Positions 33,601 through 40,672 of a DNA stretch of 64,000 bases are shown in pieces. Positions within the stretch are counted from its first letter, which is position 1. Every line of letters begins with the position of its first letter. The notes below the pieces were generated by a model, which was given only the letters and a program-made list of their open reading frames with translations, ran no database searches and was not told the origin of the DNA. The stretch lies in NCBI RefSeq assembly GCF_038725785.1, contig NZ_CP109796.1, positions 4,650,001 through 4,714,000 on the forward strand. The letters run 5' to 3'. The DNA is from Termitidicoccus mucosus (GTDB taxonomy: Bacteria > Verrucomicrobiota > Verrucomicrobiia > Opitutales > Opitutaceae). The position numbers were made by a program, and so were the translations under genes.

Positions 33601-36008
33601 GCGGCACCGCCCGCCTGCTCGTCGTCATGGAACGCGCACCCGGACGCGAATTCGGCAGCGTCCGCCCGCCCGCGCCGTTGTGGATGAACACCAACCCCTA
33701 CGCCACCTACGCCCGCTCGACCCTGCGCGAGGGCGTGCCGGCGAGCTTCGTGACCGTGCTTCTGCCCAACGACGGCGCGACCGCCGCGTCCGCTCTCGCC
33801 GGCCGCGTCCGCATCCAGCGCAACGCGCCGGACAGCGTCGTCGTGCAGATTGACCGCCCCGACGCGCCGACCGCGCAAATCACGCTCGGTGCCAACGACG
33901 CGTGGAGCGTGGACGACATCGCCGTGCCCCAGCCCGCCGCCGTCACGCTCGGCGATCTCATCCAGGCGTGGGACGGCGACCCCAAGCCCGTCTCCGTCGC
34001 CACCGATCCCGCGGGCCTCTCCGCCGTCGTCACCTACGGCGAGGAGCGCAGCCCGGCCGCGCCGGCCGAAATCGGCCTTTATCCGGTCGTGGCGCAAATC
34101 AACGCGCCCGGCTACTACGGCGAGGTTTCCGGCACGCTCAACATCCGCGCGCCCTCGCCCTTCATCATGGAACAGCCGCTCCCGCGGCTCGCCGTGGCCG
34201 GCGACACGGTGACATTTTCCGTCTTCGCCTCCGGCGCCCAGCCGTTGGTTTACCAATGGCAGAAAAGCGCGGACAATATAATATTTAATAATATCGCCGC
34301 CACCGGCACGGCCCTCGCCATAAACAACGCGCAGCCCTCCGACGCCGGTTTCTACCGCGTGATCGTTTCCAACACCTTCGGCGAGGACACCAGCATCGGC
34401 GCGGAGCTGGCCCTCGCGCCGGCGGCTTTCCCCGCTCCGCGGCCCGACGGTTACGGCACGGCTGCCACCGGCGGCGGCGGCGCCCCGAACATCCTCGTTT
34501 CCACCGAAAGCGAACTCCGCGAATACGCCGCGCTCGAAAATCCCGCCGTTCTCACCCTGCGCGGCAACATCGCCCTGTCCGGCGGCAACCTTGTGGTCGG
34601 CTCCGACAAGACCATTCAGGGCCTCGACGCCGACGCCACGCTTTCCGGCGGCCTGCAAATCGGTCCCGGCGCGAGCAACGTCATCGTCCGCGGCCTGAAC
34701 ATTTCCAACCCCGCCCCCGGCGCCGCGGGCCTGGCCGTCACCGGCGCGACCGACGTGTATGTCGGCCACGTTTCCCTCTTTAGCGGCACCGACAGCCCGC
34801 TCGTCACCATCGACGCCACCTCCGACAACATCACCCTTGCGTGGTCCGAGCTTTATTTCACCGGGACGGAGGGCGCGCGTTCCGCCATGCTCGCCGGCGT
34901 CTCCGGCTCCACCGGCCCGTCCCACGTGAGCCTGCACCATAACCACTGGAAGGACGCCGGCCGGGACATGCCCCTCGCGGTCAACAGCCGCGTGCATATA
35001 TACGACAATTATTTCAACGCGCCGGGCAACCTTTCCACCATCGCCGTCGGCGACGGCGCGGAAGCCGTCGTGGAGTATAATTACTTCGATTCGGTCAACG
35101 AACCGTGGCTCAAGACCGGCACCAACGCGTGGCTGCACGCGGGCAATATCGACAACATCGTGTCCGGCGGGACCTCGGTGATGACATCGGGCACCGACCT
35201 CGTGTTCACGCCCGATTATTCCTACTTGATGCAATCAGGCTCCAGCCTGGATACTCTCATCCCTGCGAACGCCGGCAACACCTCGGGCGCGGCCTCGGCC
35301 GCGCCCGCCGCCTCCGTTGCGCTGGCCATCAGCGGCACCGAGGGCGCGCTGCCCGACAGTGTGAGCTTCACCCTCACCTCCACGCTCACCGGCGCGCAGG
35401 CCGTCTCCTATCAGTGGCGGCGTGACAACCGGCCCCTTGCGGGCGAGACATCCGCCTCCCTCCATGTGGATTACGCGCGGCAAAATCTCTCCGGCGCCTA
35501 TGTGCTCCAGGCCGCGCTCGCCGATGGCGACATCGCCGTGAGCAACCCGAAATACATCACCATCGGTGCCCCCGTGCCCCCGCGCATCATCACCCAGCCC
35601 CGCCCGGTGGACGGTCCGGCCCAGGTGATCACCGAGTGGCCGGTTGACCTCGGTAATAATGTTTCCCTCTTCATCGAGGCCACCGGCGATCCGGTGCTCA
35701 AATACCAGTGGCAGAAGCGTCAGAGATACAACACTACCGCGTGGGACAACATCCCCGGCGCCACCTTCCCGACGCTGAACCTCGGCAACGTGACCATTGA
35801 CGATGGCAGTGTCTATCGCACCGTGGTGGTCAACAACTCCGGCACGGCCACCACCAGCGACTTCAAGCTCATTGTCTATAACACCGACGACCCCTACCGC
35901 GTTGGCAATTCCCGCGGTGACGGCGGCGGCGGCGCGCTTTCGCCGTGGTGCGCGGCCGCGCTGGCCCTCCTCGCCGCCGCCCGCCTGCGCCGGAAAAACA
36001 ACCATTAA
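30660..36008 (+). CDS. 1,782-residue multidomain lyase: LamG, lyase-like, Ig, pectate-lyase fold
   Basis: The signal peptide is followed by a LamG domain (residues 30-300) paralogous to the protein at 27016. Residues 310-1110 look like an alpha-toroid plus beta-sandwich polysaccharide lyase, with a His-rich H-G-W-H-S-H-T-E-Q stretch near residue 655 and N-R-S-S-D-H-A-S just after it. Residues 1167-1257 are Ig-like. Residues 1260-1530 have the right-handed beta-helix of PL1 pectate lyases (V-I-V-R-G-L-N-I, H-H-N-H-W-K-D, V-H-I-Y-D-N-Y-F). The position where PL1 enzymes usually have M-P-R-x-R reads M-P-L-A-V, so this module may not be catalytic. Two more Ig-like domains follow. The C-terminus is glycine-rich, then hydrophobic, then R-R-K-N-N-H, like a GlyGly/PEP-CTERM-type sorting tail. 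It is probably surface-retained. Confidence 0.85.
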   Translation: MKTLPFFSSPAVAAALLLLGGAAFADDVTVPLPSVQWNPIESGTSVPNTGTRDGFASLTGDTLLLRKATTTDFNTCAPGEFITADGTGPFGVGRALDFSAYTTTAGYPTVNADPALASPLAGITSGLNVGGATGFTFTLWYKLDTTFPGNTVYTSVLRNNSTDASTGAFDILFTNTGALRFNLAGTTANSAGSAAYIQAGVNTTLTQPGAWVFVAGTWDGTNGFTTLYYGTEALAVAKLRDGTVNTKGALRTSALVNVAYHNISTSGNNGRTLDGWMADIRLYSQVLTLEQLEKIRAGSSSSTVTTYLPTVKSWTDSALANDYTDAKVDAATASPAAGGTANDRLFHIAAAAARLWLLGGKTETAYADKAFYILNALNNQRQLGAWRISFQAKFSFAEACSILIQNGYGNPAFDDTFKAALKTMARDNLGPAEIADNNTGAFPAAGTVQALALWSDLDAGGAWTDYVKAQWASWTARHDTAENSLNYNKAFLTYSILMAKRAAGISGLDSAAMLADLDHAGTKAMVTRWRDQVAGDGAMPAYGDDGNGSPMPALDNWPLNFEWAAKRWNDPSFRWAANAVWRLTRNSTTREPMILLLLTYADEWGDLAVEPVQPATGSLLQTRNTVLAADEFDKIVLAPSRDSGAPFTVAEIHAHGWHSHTEQIGSISLYEHGNTVYLYGLGYNNRSSDHASMVLINPAGMPFPWRGYPENGVWYEAAIPTDRFPIITDASHPLYNGGGRRLIDTPLWRVEQHNPTESGHAWLSNYRLVAADGTETLLNPLTSASGWAGYLNATPADGPSGAPNTALRFDAGPQISQNSSTFITLPSSQRLNLSVLPAEHPFVKFWWKVDVPATSGLNPDDSIMAHRQDYYDGGEHMNGAIAWLQPFAPTTTAAKVETAAKGRYGAFTVDDYFTLGTKLTRRIVQLDDGTLVVHDTLLPDRDADGRNAGPVWQLDAGSQPVQVVPGVFDATGFFNTRSLARGTARLLVVMERAPGREFGSVRPPAPLWMNTNPYATYARSTLREGVPASFVTVLLPNDGATAASALAGRVRIQRNAPDSVVVQIDRPDAPTAQITLGANDAWSVDDIAVPQPAAVTLGDLIQAWDGDPKPVSVATDPAGLSAVVTYGEERSPAAPAEIGLYPVVAQINAPGYYGEVSGTLNIRAPSPFIMEQPLPRLAVAGDTVTFSVFASGAQPLVYQWQKSADNIIFNNIAATGTALAINNAQPSDAGFYRVIVSNTFGEDTSIGAELALAPAAFPAPRPDGYGTAATGGGGAPNILVSTESELREYAALENPAVLTLRGNIALSGGNLVVGSDKTIQGLDADATLSGGLQIGPGASNVIVRGLNISNPAPGAAGLAVTGATDVYVGHVSLFSGTDSPLVTIDATSDNITLAWSELYFTGTEGARSAMLAGVSGSTGPSHVSLHHNHWKDAGRDMPLAVNSRVHIYDNYFNAPGNLSTIAVGDGAEAVVEYNYFDSVNEPWLKTGTNAWLHAGNIDNIVSGGTSVMTSGTDLVFTPDYSYLMQSGSSLDTLIPANAGNTSGAASAAPAASVALAISGTEGALPDSVSFTLTSTLTGAQAVSYQWRRDNRPLAGETSASLHVDYARQNLSGAYVLQAALADGDIAVSNPKYITIGAPVPPRIITQPRPVDGPAQVITEWPVDLGNNVSLFIEATGDPVLKYQWQKRQRYNTTAWDNIPGATFPTLNLGNVTIDDGSVYRTVVVNNSGTATTSDFKLIVYNTDDPYRVGNSRGDGGGGALSPWCAAALALLAAARLRRKNNH

Positions 36009-36128
36009 AATAGGCGCAAAAAGCACTCTGCGAGTAGCCTGACAAAACAATCACTCAATCCCGTGCCTTTTGAGCCTCTTGCCAGGCCACTCGCTTCGCT
36101 CGTGGAGTGGCTATTAAAACCGAACCAT

Positions 36129-36210
36129 TTATCTCACACAAAGGCACGAAGGCACAAAGGAATGAATTATAACCCGGCGCTTTGTGCCTTCGTGCCTTTG
36201 TGTGAGATAA
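36129..36210. repeat. Palindromic element, family B copy 1
   Basis: The arms 36129-36158 and 36181-36210 are a perfect 30-bp inverted repeat built of TCTCACACAAAGGCAC words, with a 22-nt loop. The outside edges carry near-identical direct repeats of AAAACCGAACCATT type (one mismatch), as an insertion might leave. A second copy lies at 40347-40420 with the loop reversed. It could also terminate transcription of the 1,782-residue gene. Confidence 0.9.
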
Positions 36211-36229
36211 AAACCGAATCATTATTTTG

Positions 36230-36304
36230 AATAGAAGCAAACAAGGAGTCGGGGAAACCAATATAATAAAAAGACTTCTTTGTTTCCTTTGTTACCTTCT
36301 GTTA
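36230..36304. repeat. Imperfect inverted repeat upstream of the URO-D-like gene
   Basis: Weak arms (GAAGCAAACAAGG at the left, TTTGTTTCCTTTG and CCTTCTGTT at the right) resemble the element at 40591-40672. It occupies the presumed promoter and leader of the gene starting at 36315, whose start lies 11 bp away with no Shine-Dalgarno. Confidence 0.5.
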
Positions 36305-36314
36305 AATAAAAACC

Positions 36315-37427
36315 ATGCCCGCCGCCACCCGCCACGCCCGCTGGAAAACCCTGCTTTCCGCCGTCCGCCGCCAGCCGCTCGAATATTGCCCCGCGTTTTC
36401 CGAAATCGCCGCGCGATGGGAGGACTGGTGGCATTTTCGCGCCGACCGCCCGCTCATGCTCGCCGCGTCGCGCCTGCGCGACGACGGCTACTGGGGCCGC
36501 GGCTTCCGCTTCTTCGACGACCCCGAGGCGTGGCTGCGCGCCCTCGTCGGCCAGGTCGAAAACACCCGCCGCCTCGGCGAATTGCTGCCGTGGGTGCGCG
36601 TCGATATCGGTCCCGAGGCTCCCGCCGCGTTTCTCGGCGCGCCGCTCCACCTTTCCGAGGAGGAGCAAACCGCCTGGAACACGCCGACCATCGAAAGCTG
36701 GTCGCCGCCGCCGGTGTTCCAATTCGACCCGGACAACAAATGGTTCCGCCTCGTCCTCGCCCTGCTTGCCCGCGCTGCCGAGGGCGCGCGCGGGCGCTAC
36801 CTCGTCTGCCTGCCCGACATGGGTGGCGCGATCGACGTGCTCGTCAACATGCGCAGCCCCACGCTGCTTTGCATGGACATCATGGACGACGCCCGCGAGG
36901 CCGTGAAAGCCTCCGCGATGCAGATCGCCGACGCGTGGGCGCCCATGTATGATCAAATCCTCGACACCATCCTCGAACGCGGCGCGGGCTATCTCAACCA
37001 GATGAGCCCCTGGTCGGACGAGGCCTACGTGGTGCCCACGTGCGATTTCACCGCGCTGGTCGGCCCCGACGATTTTGCGGAAATCTGCCTGCCCTCGCTC
37101 CGGCGTCAGGCGGAGCATGCCGGGCGGATTTGTTTTCATCTCGACGGCCCGCAGGCCGCCCGCCACGCGGGGACGCTTGGGCGGCAGGACTGGATTCACA
37201 CCGTGCAATACTCGCCGGGCGCGGGCACGCCCTCCGCCCTCGCGAAACTCGACATGCTGCGCGGCTTGCAGGAGGCGGGGAAACCGGTGCTTGTCATCAC
37301 GCCGAAAAACGAGGCCGCCGAGCTGGCGCGCAAACTCGACCCGCGCGGGCTGGCCATCTGGGTGGACGAAAACCTCACCCCCGCCGAGGCCGACGAATTC
37401 GATGCCATCATCAAAAGCCTGAATTAA
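36315..37427 (+). CDS. URO-D superfamily protein without the zinc motif
   Basis: 370 residues related in fold to uroporphyrinogen decarboxylases: Y-L-V-C-L-P-D-M-G-G-A-I-D near residue 160, and I-C-F-H-L-D-G-P near residue 272 where the branch with zinc has F-C-H-I-C-G. The H-x-C pair is therefore H-x-D here, and the distant Cys is not apparent. It differs clearly from the protein at 9129 and cannot use the same metal-thiol chemistry. It has no signal peptide. It sits between the surface lyase and the heparinase-like gene, so it presumably works on a cytoplasmic product of the locus. Function is unknown. Confidence 0.7.
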   Translation: MPAATRHARWKTLLSAVRRQPLEYCPAFSEIAARWEDWWHFRADRPLMLAASRLRDDGYWGRGFRFFDDPEAWLRALVGQVENTRRLGELLPWVRVDIGPEAPAAFLGAPLHLSEEEQTAWNTPTIESWSPPPVFQFDPDNKWFRLVLALLARAAEGARGRYLVCLPDMGGAIDVLVNMRSPTLLCMDIMDDAREAVKASAMQIADAWAPMYDQILDTILERGAGYLNQMSPWSDEAYVVPTCDFTALVGPDDFAEICLPSLRRQAEHAGRICFHLDGPQAARHAGTLGRQDWIHTVQYSPGAGTPSALAKLDMLRGLQEAGKPVLVITPKNEAAELARKLDPRGLAIWVDENLTPAEADEFDAIIKSLN

Positions 37428-37443
37428 ACCAAACGAACGTTTA

Positions 37444-37532
37444 TTTAGACAGAATGAACGGAATTTAAATAAATCAACAGAATAAATAATCCATTCTGTC
37501 CATTTTATTAAATTCCGTTCATTCTGTCTAAA
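37444..37532. repeat. Palindromic element, 24-bp perfect arms
   Basis: The arms 37444-37467 and 37509-37532 are a perfect 24-bp inverted repeat (TTTAGACAGAATGAACGG type). A smaller ACAGAAT/ATTCTGT pair sits inside, giving a nested hairpin. It fills most of the 251-bp gap after the URO-D-like gene. The remaining ~145 bp before the lyase start are AT-rich and probably hold its promoter. Confidence 0.9.
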
Positions 37533-37678
37533 AATAATAAGCCAATGAATTAACCCCAAAGGATGCGAAGCAGGCAATAATATCATTATCCATCAAAAAA
37601 TATTAAACCTTCCGGTCCGCAACGCTCTACATCCTCCGCCATTATTTCAAACCCCGCCAAAAGATTTTCCTTCCTCGC

Positions 37679-40342
37679 ATGTTGATAAAAACAAACACCC
37701 TCTCCCTGTTCCTGCTGGCCGCTGCCGCGCTGGCCCTCGCACCAGTCGCCGCGCACGCGGCGGACGAGCCGGCTCTGGAAAACGAATATAAAAAGACGCA
37801 GCTCCGCTTTTTCCTCGAAAACGCCGCCCTCGCCGCCGAGGAAAACACCCAGGAAAAAACCGCCGAGGCCGTCGCCCGCCTGCGCATCCTGGCAAGGGAA
37901 TACCGCGACGCGCCCGCCCCGGATGTCGCGGACAGCAATACTTTCAGCCCACACAGCCGCCGCAATCCCCGCGCCCTCGCCCGGCACGATTTTTTTGTGT
38001 GGCGCTTCCTGTTCTCCGCCGCGGAGACACTCGCCGCGCGCGGCGAGCTGCCGGCCGATGTCCGGACAGGCATCGAGCCGGTGGCGCGCGAAAATGTCCG
38101 GCCCCGCGAGCGCGCGCCGAACAACCGCTCCTTCCATTTCGCGCTCGGCGCCATCTACGCGGCGAAACTGTTTCCCGCCGCGCCCGAGGCCGCCGTGTGG
38201 AAGGCCTACGCGAACGCCGTCTTCGACGACTGGCTGACCCTCGGCGACGCTTACGAGCCCGGCTACGTCGAGCCGTGGTTCCCGCCGCTGCTCGAACTCG
38301 GCCTCGCGCTCGGACGCGAGGCGGATTTGCGCGGCCCGGTCGCGCGCGCCATGTATGCGCGCCTGCGCGACCACGTGAGCGCCAGCGGCCTGGCCTGGAC
38401 GCCCGGCGACCCCGGCGACGGCGCCGACCAGAGCGCCTACATCGAGGGGCTTGCCCGCGCGGCGGAAATCACCGGCGACGGTTCGCTCCTCGGCGCCGCC
38501 CAGCGCGCGCTCCGCGCCACGCCGTCAAGCCGCAAAGGCTTCGCCCGGCTGGAGCGCTTCGTGAAGCATGCCACCGAAAAACTCGCCGCCGCCGGCGTGA
38601 GCCCGTCGCCCGCCCGCCCGCTCGCCGAAATCCAGCCGCTTTTCGCCGCCACCGGTCACCCTGCGCCGGATCGTCTCCTCCTCTCCAGCCCCGACGCGCC
38701 CGCCCGCCCTTACGCCGGATTTTATGCGATGGACCGCACGGAAACCCATCATCACGGGCACGAGGACACGCGCGGCGAGGTGTATCATTACGAGGCGGAC
38801 GGCGTGATGCTGCTGCGCCGCCCCGGCTGGATAAAATGGGCCGGTTGCGCCAACACCTTCGTCGTGGCCGACGAGACGGCGCAATTTCCCTTCGCCACCA
38901 CGCGCGGCCTCACGCCCGGCCGCTGGCTGGCGGGGTCCGCGCAAATCACCCCCATCCGCGACATCGTTGACACCGCCGCGTGGAAGCGCCTTGGCGGCGA
39001 GCCCGCCGAATACACCCAGCAGGCGATGAGCGATGTCGCGCGCGGCCTCGGTTACTCATGGATCAACATGTCCAGCTACACCGGCGCGCACGACACCGTG
39101 GAGCTGCGGAAAATAGTATTACGCTTCCTCGCCATCCCGGAAAAGGAAATGCTGGAGGCGGAGGCGGCGGGGAGCCACAGCCTGGGGACATTGTCCTTCG
39201 ATCCCGGCATGGCGTGGTATCGCGAATACCGCCCGGTCGCGCCCGCCGGACCCGACGGCACGCTGGAGTTTGTTGTTTCCGACTTCCGTCTCGCGGGCAT
39301 GGACGGCTCGCGGATGATCGCGGACTTCAACACCCTCCCGGAAGACATGACCGTCGTGCATTACGCGCCCGGCACGAGGGGAAAACCGGGACGCGTGGTG
39401 CCGCGCTCCGAGTGGGAAAAATGGCTGACCCTCGTGCCCGACACGCGCCCGGGAGTTTGTAACCTGATAGGCCGCAAGACCGCCGCCACCGCGCCGCGCA
39501 ACGTCCTGCGCGTGGTCTGCCCGCCGGGCCGGCTCGACCTCGTGTTTGCCCCCAGGCCCGAGCCGGTGGACATCGCCAAAACATTCCCGCGCGTCGAGCT
39601 CGATTATCAGGTGCGCACCCCCGACGCCACCTTGCTGCGCCTGCCCATCGCGCTTGAAATAAACGACCTCCACCCGCGCAGCATCTATCTCGACGGGCAG
39701 CAGGGCGGACACCTCGTCGCGAGCGCCGCCGCGCAGAAGGACGGCGACAGCTTCGGCGCGTTGACCTACGAAAACGTATATGCCGCGGGCGCGCTCTGGA
39801 CGCGGCGCATCGTGCTCACCCGTGAGGGCATCATGCTCGTGGTGGATGAATACACGGCGGACAAACACCAGGGCCGCATGGCCGGCGGCCCGGTGTGGCA
39901 ACTGGCCGCGCCGCCGGTGTCCGGGTTGAATTGGTTTTCCGCCCCGTCGGAGACCGACCCGGAAAAAAGCCTGCTGGTATGGTTTCATCCGGAGGCGGGC
40001 GTGGAATACGGCGCGCAGTTTCAGCCGAAGCTGATGGGCGAGCAGAATTACGCCGTCTTTGCGAAAGGTCTCCTGCCGCCCGGGGGCGTGCGGCGTTTTG
40101 TCACCGTGCTCGTTCCGCACGACACGGCCGTTTCGCCCGCGGAAATCACCGGGCTGAAAAACCGCAACATGCGTCTTCTGGATGTGCCGCCCTCAAGGGC
40201 CGGCGTGCAAACCGAGGTTTCACCCGACGGCGCCGTTTCCGCCCGCATCGCCCCGCGCGTCAAGGACTGGCCGCATGGCCAGATCCTGATCAAAGTGTCG
40301 CCGGACAATGCCGCATGGTCGGTGAGCCGGAAAAAGAAATAG
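37679..40342 (+). CDS. Secreted heparinase II/III-like lyase
   Basis: 887 residues with a signal peptide (L-F-L-L-A-A-A-A-L-A-L-A-P-V-A-A-H-A-A). Residues 30-340 form a helical toroid and residues 340-880 a beta-rich part. The segment T-E-T-H-H-H-G-H-E-D near residue 360 followed by V-Y-H-Y-E-A-D-G-V-M-L resembles the heparinase II/III domain, where a His between two beta strands serves catalysis. Enzymes of this group cleave uronic-acid polysaccharides by beta-elimination and yield the unsaturated ends that GH105/GH88 enzymes remove. It closes the locus, followed by the repeat array at 40347. Substrate (pectic, alginate-like or glycosaminoglycan) cannot be decided. The DNA near 39458 contains half of the palindrome found in the GH95-like gene. 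Confidence 0.75.
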   Translation: MLIKTNTLSLFLLAAAALALAPVAAHAADEPALENEYKKTQLRFFLENAALAAEENTQEKTAEAVARLRILAREYRDAPAPDVADSNTFSPHSRRNPRALARHDFFVWRFLFSAAETLAARGELPADVRTGIEPVARENVRPRERAPNNRSFHFALGAIYAAKLFPAAPEAAVWKAYANAVFDDWLTLGDAYEPGYVEPWFPPLLELGLALGREADLRGPVARAMYARLRDHVSASGLAWTPGDPGDGADQSAYIEGLARAAEITGDGSLLGAAQRALRATPSSRKGFARLERFVKHATEKLAAAGVSPSPARPLAEIQPLFAATGHPAPDRLLLSSPDAPARPYAGFYAMDRTETHHHGHEDTRGEVYHYEADGVMLLRRPGWIKWAGCANTFVVADETAQFPFATTRGLTPGRWLAGSAQITPIRDIVDTAAWKRLGGEPAEYTQQAMSDVARGLGYSWINMSSYTGAHDTVELRKIVLRFLAIPEKEMLEAEAAGSHSLGTLSFDPGMAWYREYRPVAPAGPDGTLEFVVSDFRLAGMDGSRMIADFNTLPEDMTVVHYAPGTRGKPGRVVPRSEWEKWLTLVPDTRPGVCNLIGRKTAATAPRNVLRVVCPPGRLDLVFAPRPEPVDIAKTFPRVELDYQVRTPDATLLRLPIALEINDLHPRSIYLDGQQGGHLVASAAAQKDGDSFGALTYENVYAAGALWTRRIVLTREGIMLVVDEYTADKHQGRMAGGPVWQLAAPPVSGLNWFSAPSETDPEKSLLVWFHPEAGVEYGAQFQPKLMGEQNYAVFAKGLLPPGGVRRFVTVLVPHDTAVSPAEITGLKNRNMRLLDVPPSRAGVQTEVSPDGAVSARIAPRVKDWPHGQILIKVSPDNAAWSVSRKKK

Positions 40343-40346
40343 TTCT

Positions 40347-40420
40347 TTATCTCACACCAAGGCACAAAGTGCCGGGTTATACTTCATTCCTTTGTGTCTT
40401 GGTGCCTTGGTGTGAGATAA
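40347..40420. repeat. Palindromic element, family B copy 2 (loop reversed)
   Basis: The outer arms begin and end with the TTATCTCACAC word of the copy at 36129. The left arm lacks about 8 nt present in the right arm. The loop is close to the reverse complement of the loop in copy 1, so this copy sits in the opposite orientation. It begins 4 bp after the lyase stop codon. Confidence 0.85.
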
Positions 40421-40433
40421 ATGGTTCGTTTTT

Positions 40434-40510
40434 ATTTAATCACGGATAAGGGAAAGATTTGGGACACCGTTGGTTTTATCCGTGCTCATCCGTGTAATCC
40501 GTGGTTAAAT
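40434..40510. repeat. Inverted repeat of the ACGGATAA/ATCCGTG type
   Basis: Short arms at 40434-40447 (ATTTAATCACGGAT) and 40497-40510 enclose repeated ATCCGTG words. It is joined on both sides by an ATGGTTCG linker also seen beside the neighbouring elements, and is the second member of a tandem array of repeats that fills 40347-40672. No gene is present. Confidence 0.7.
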
Positions 40511-40590
40511 AGATGGTTCGATTTTAACAGCCACGAAAAGGCGCAAAATCGAATTTCTTTTCTCGTGCCTATTTTAATAATTCGGTTTTA

Positions 40591-40672
40591 TTGAACAGAA
40601 GGAAACAAAGAAAAACGAAGAAAACATTTTATATTATGGTTTTCTTGGTGCCCTTTGTTTTTTTCTGTTCAA
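40591..40672. repeat. Inverted repeat overlapping the 3' end of the UvrA-like gene
   Basis: The arms 40591-40610 and 40653-40672 pair over about 20 bp with two mismatches (TTGAACAGAA type). The UvrA-like gene ends at 40634, so its last ~13 codons (N-R-K-K-Q-R-A-P-R-K-P) are supplied by this repeat rather than by ancestral gene sequence. Confidence 0.75.

Noticed and set aside
31074-35234. A 1,386-residue open frame opposite the multidomain lyase
   Set aside because: The plus strand has a signal peptide and recognisable domains throughout; the antisense frame has none.
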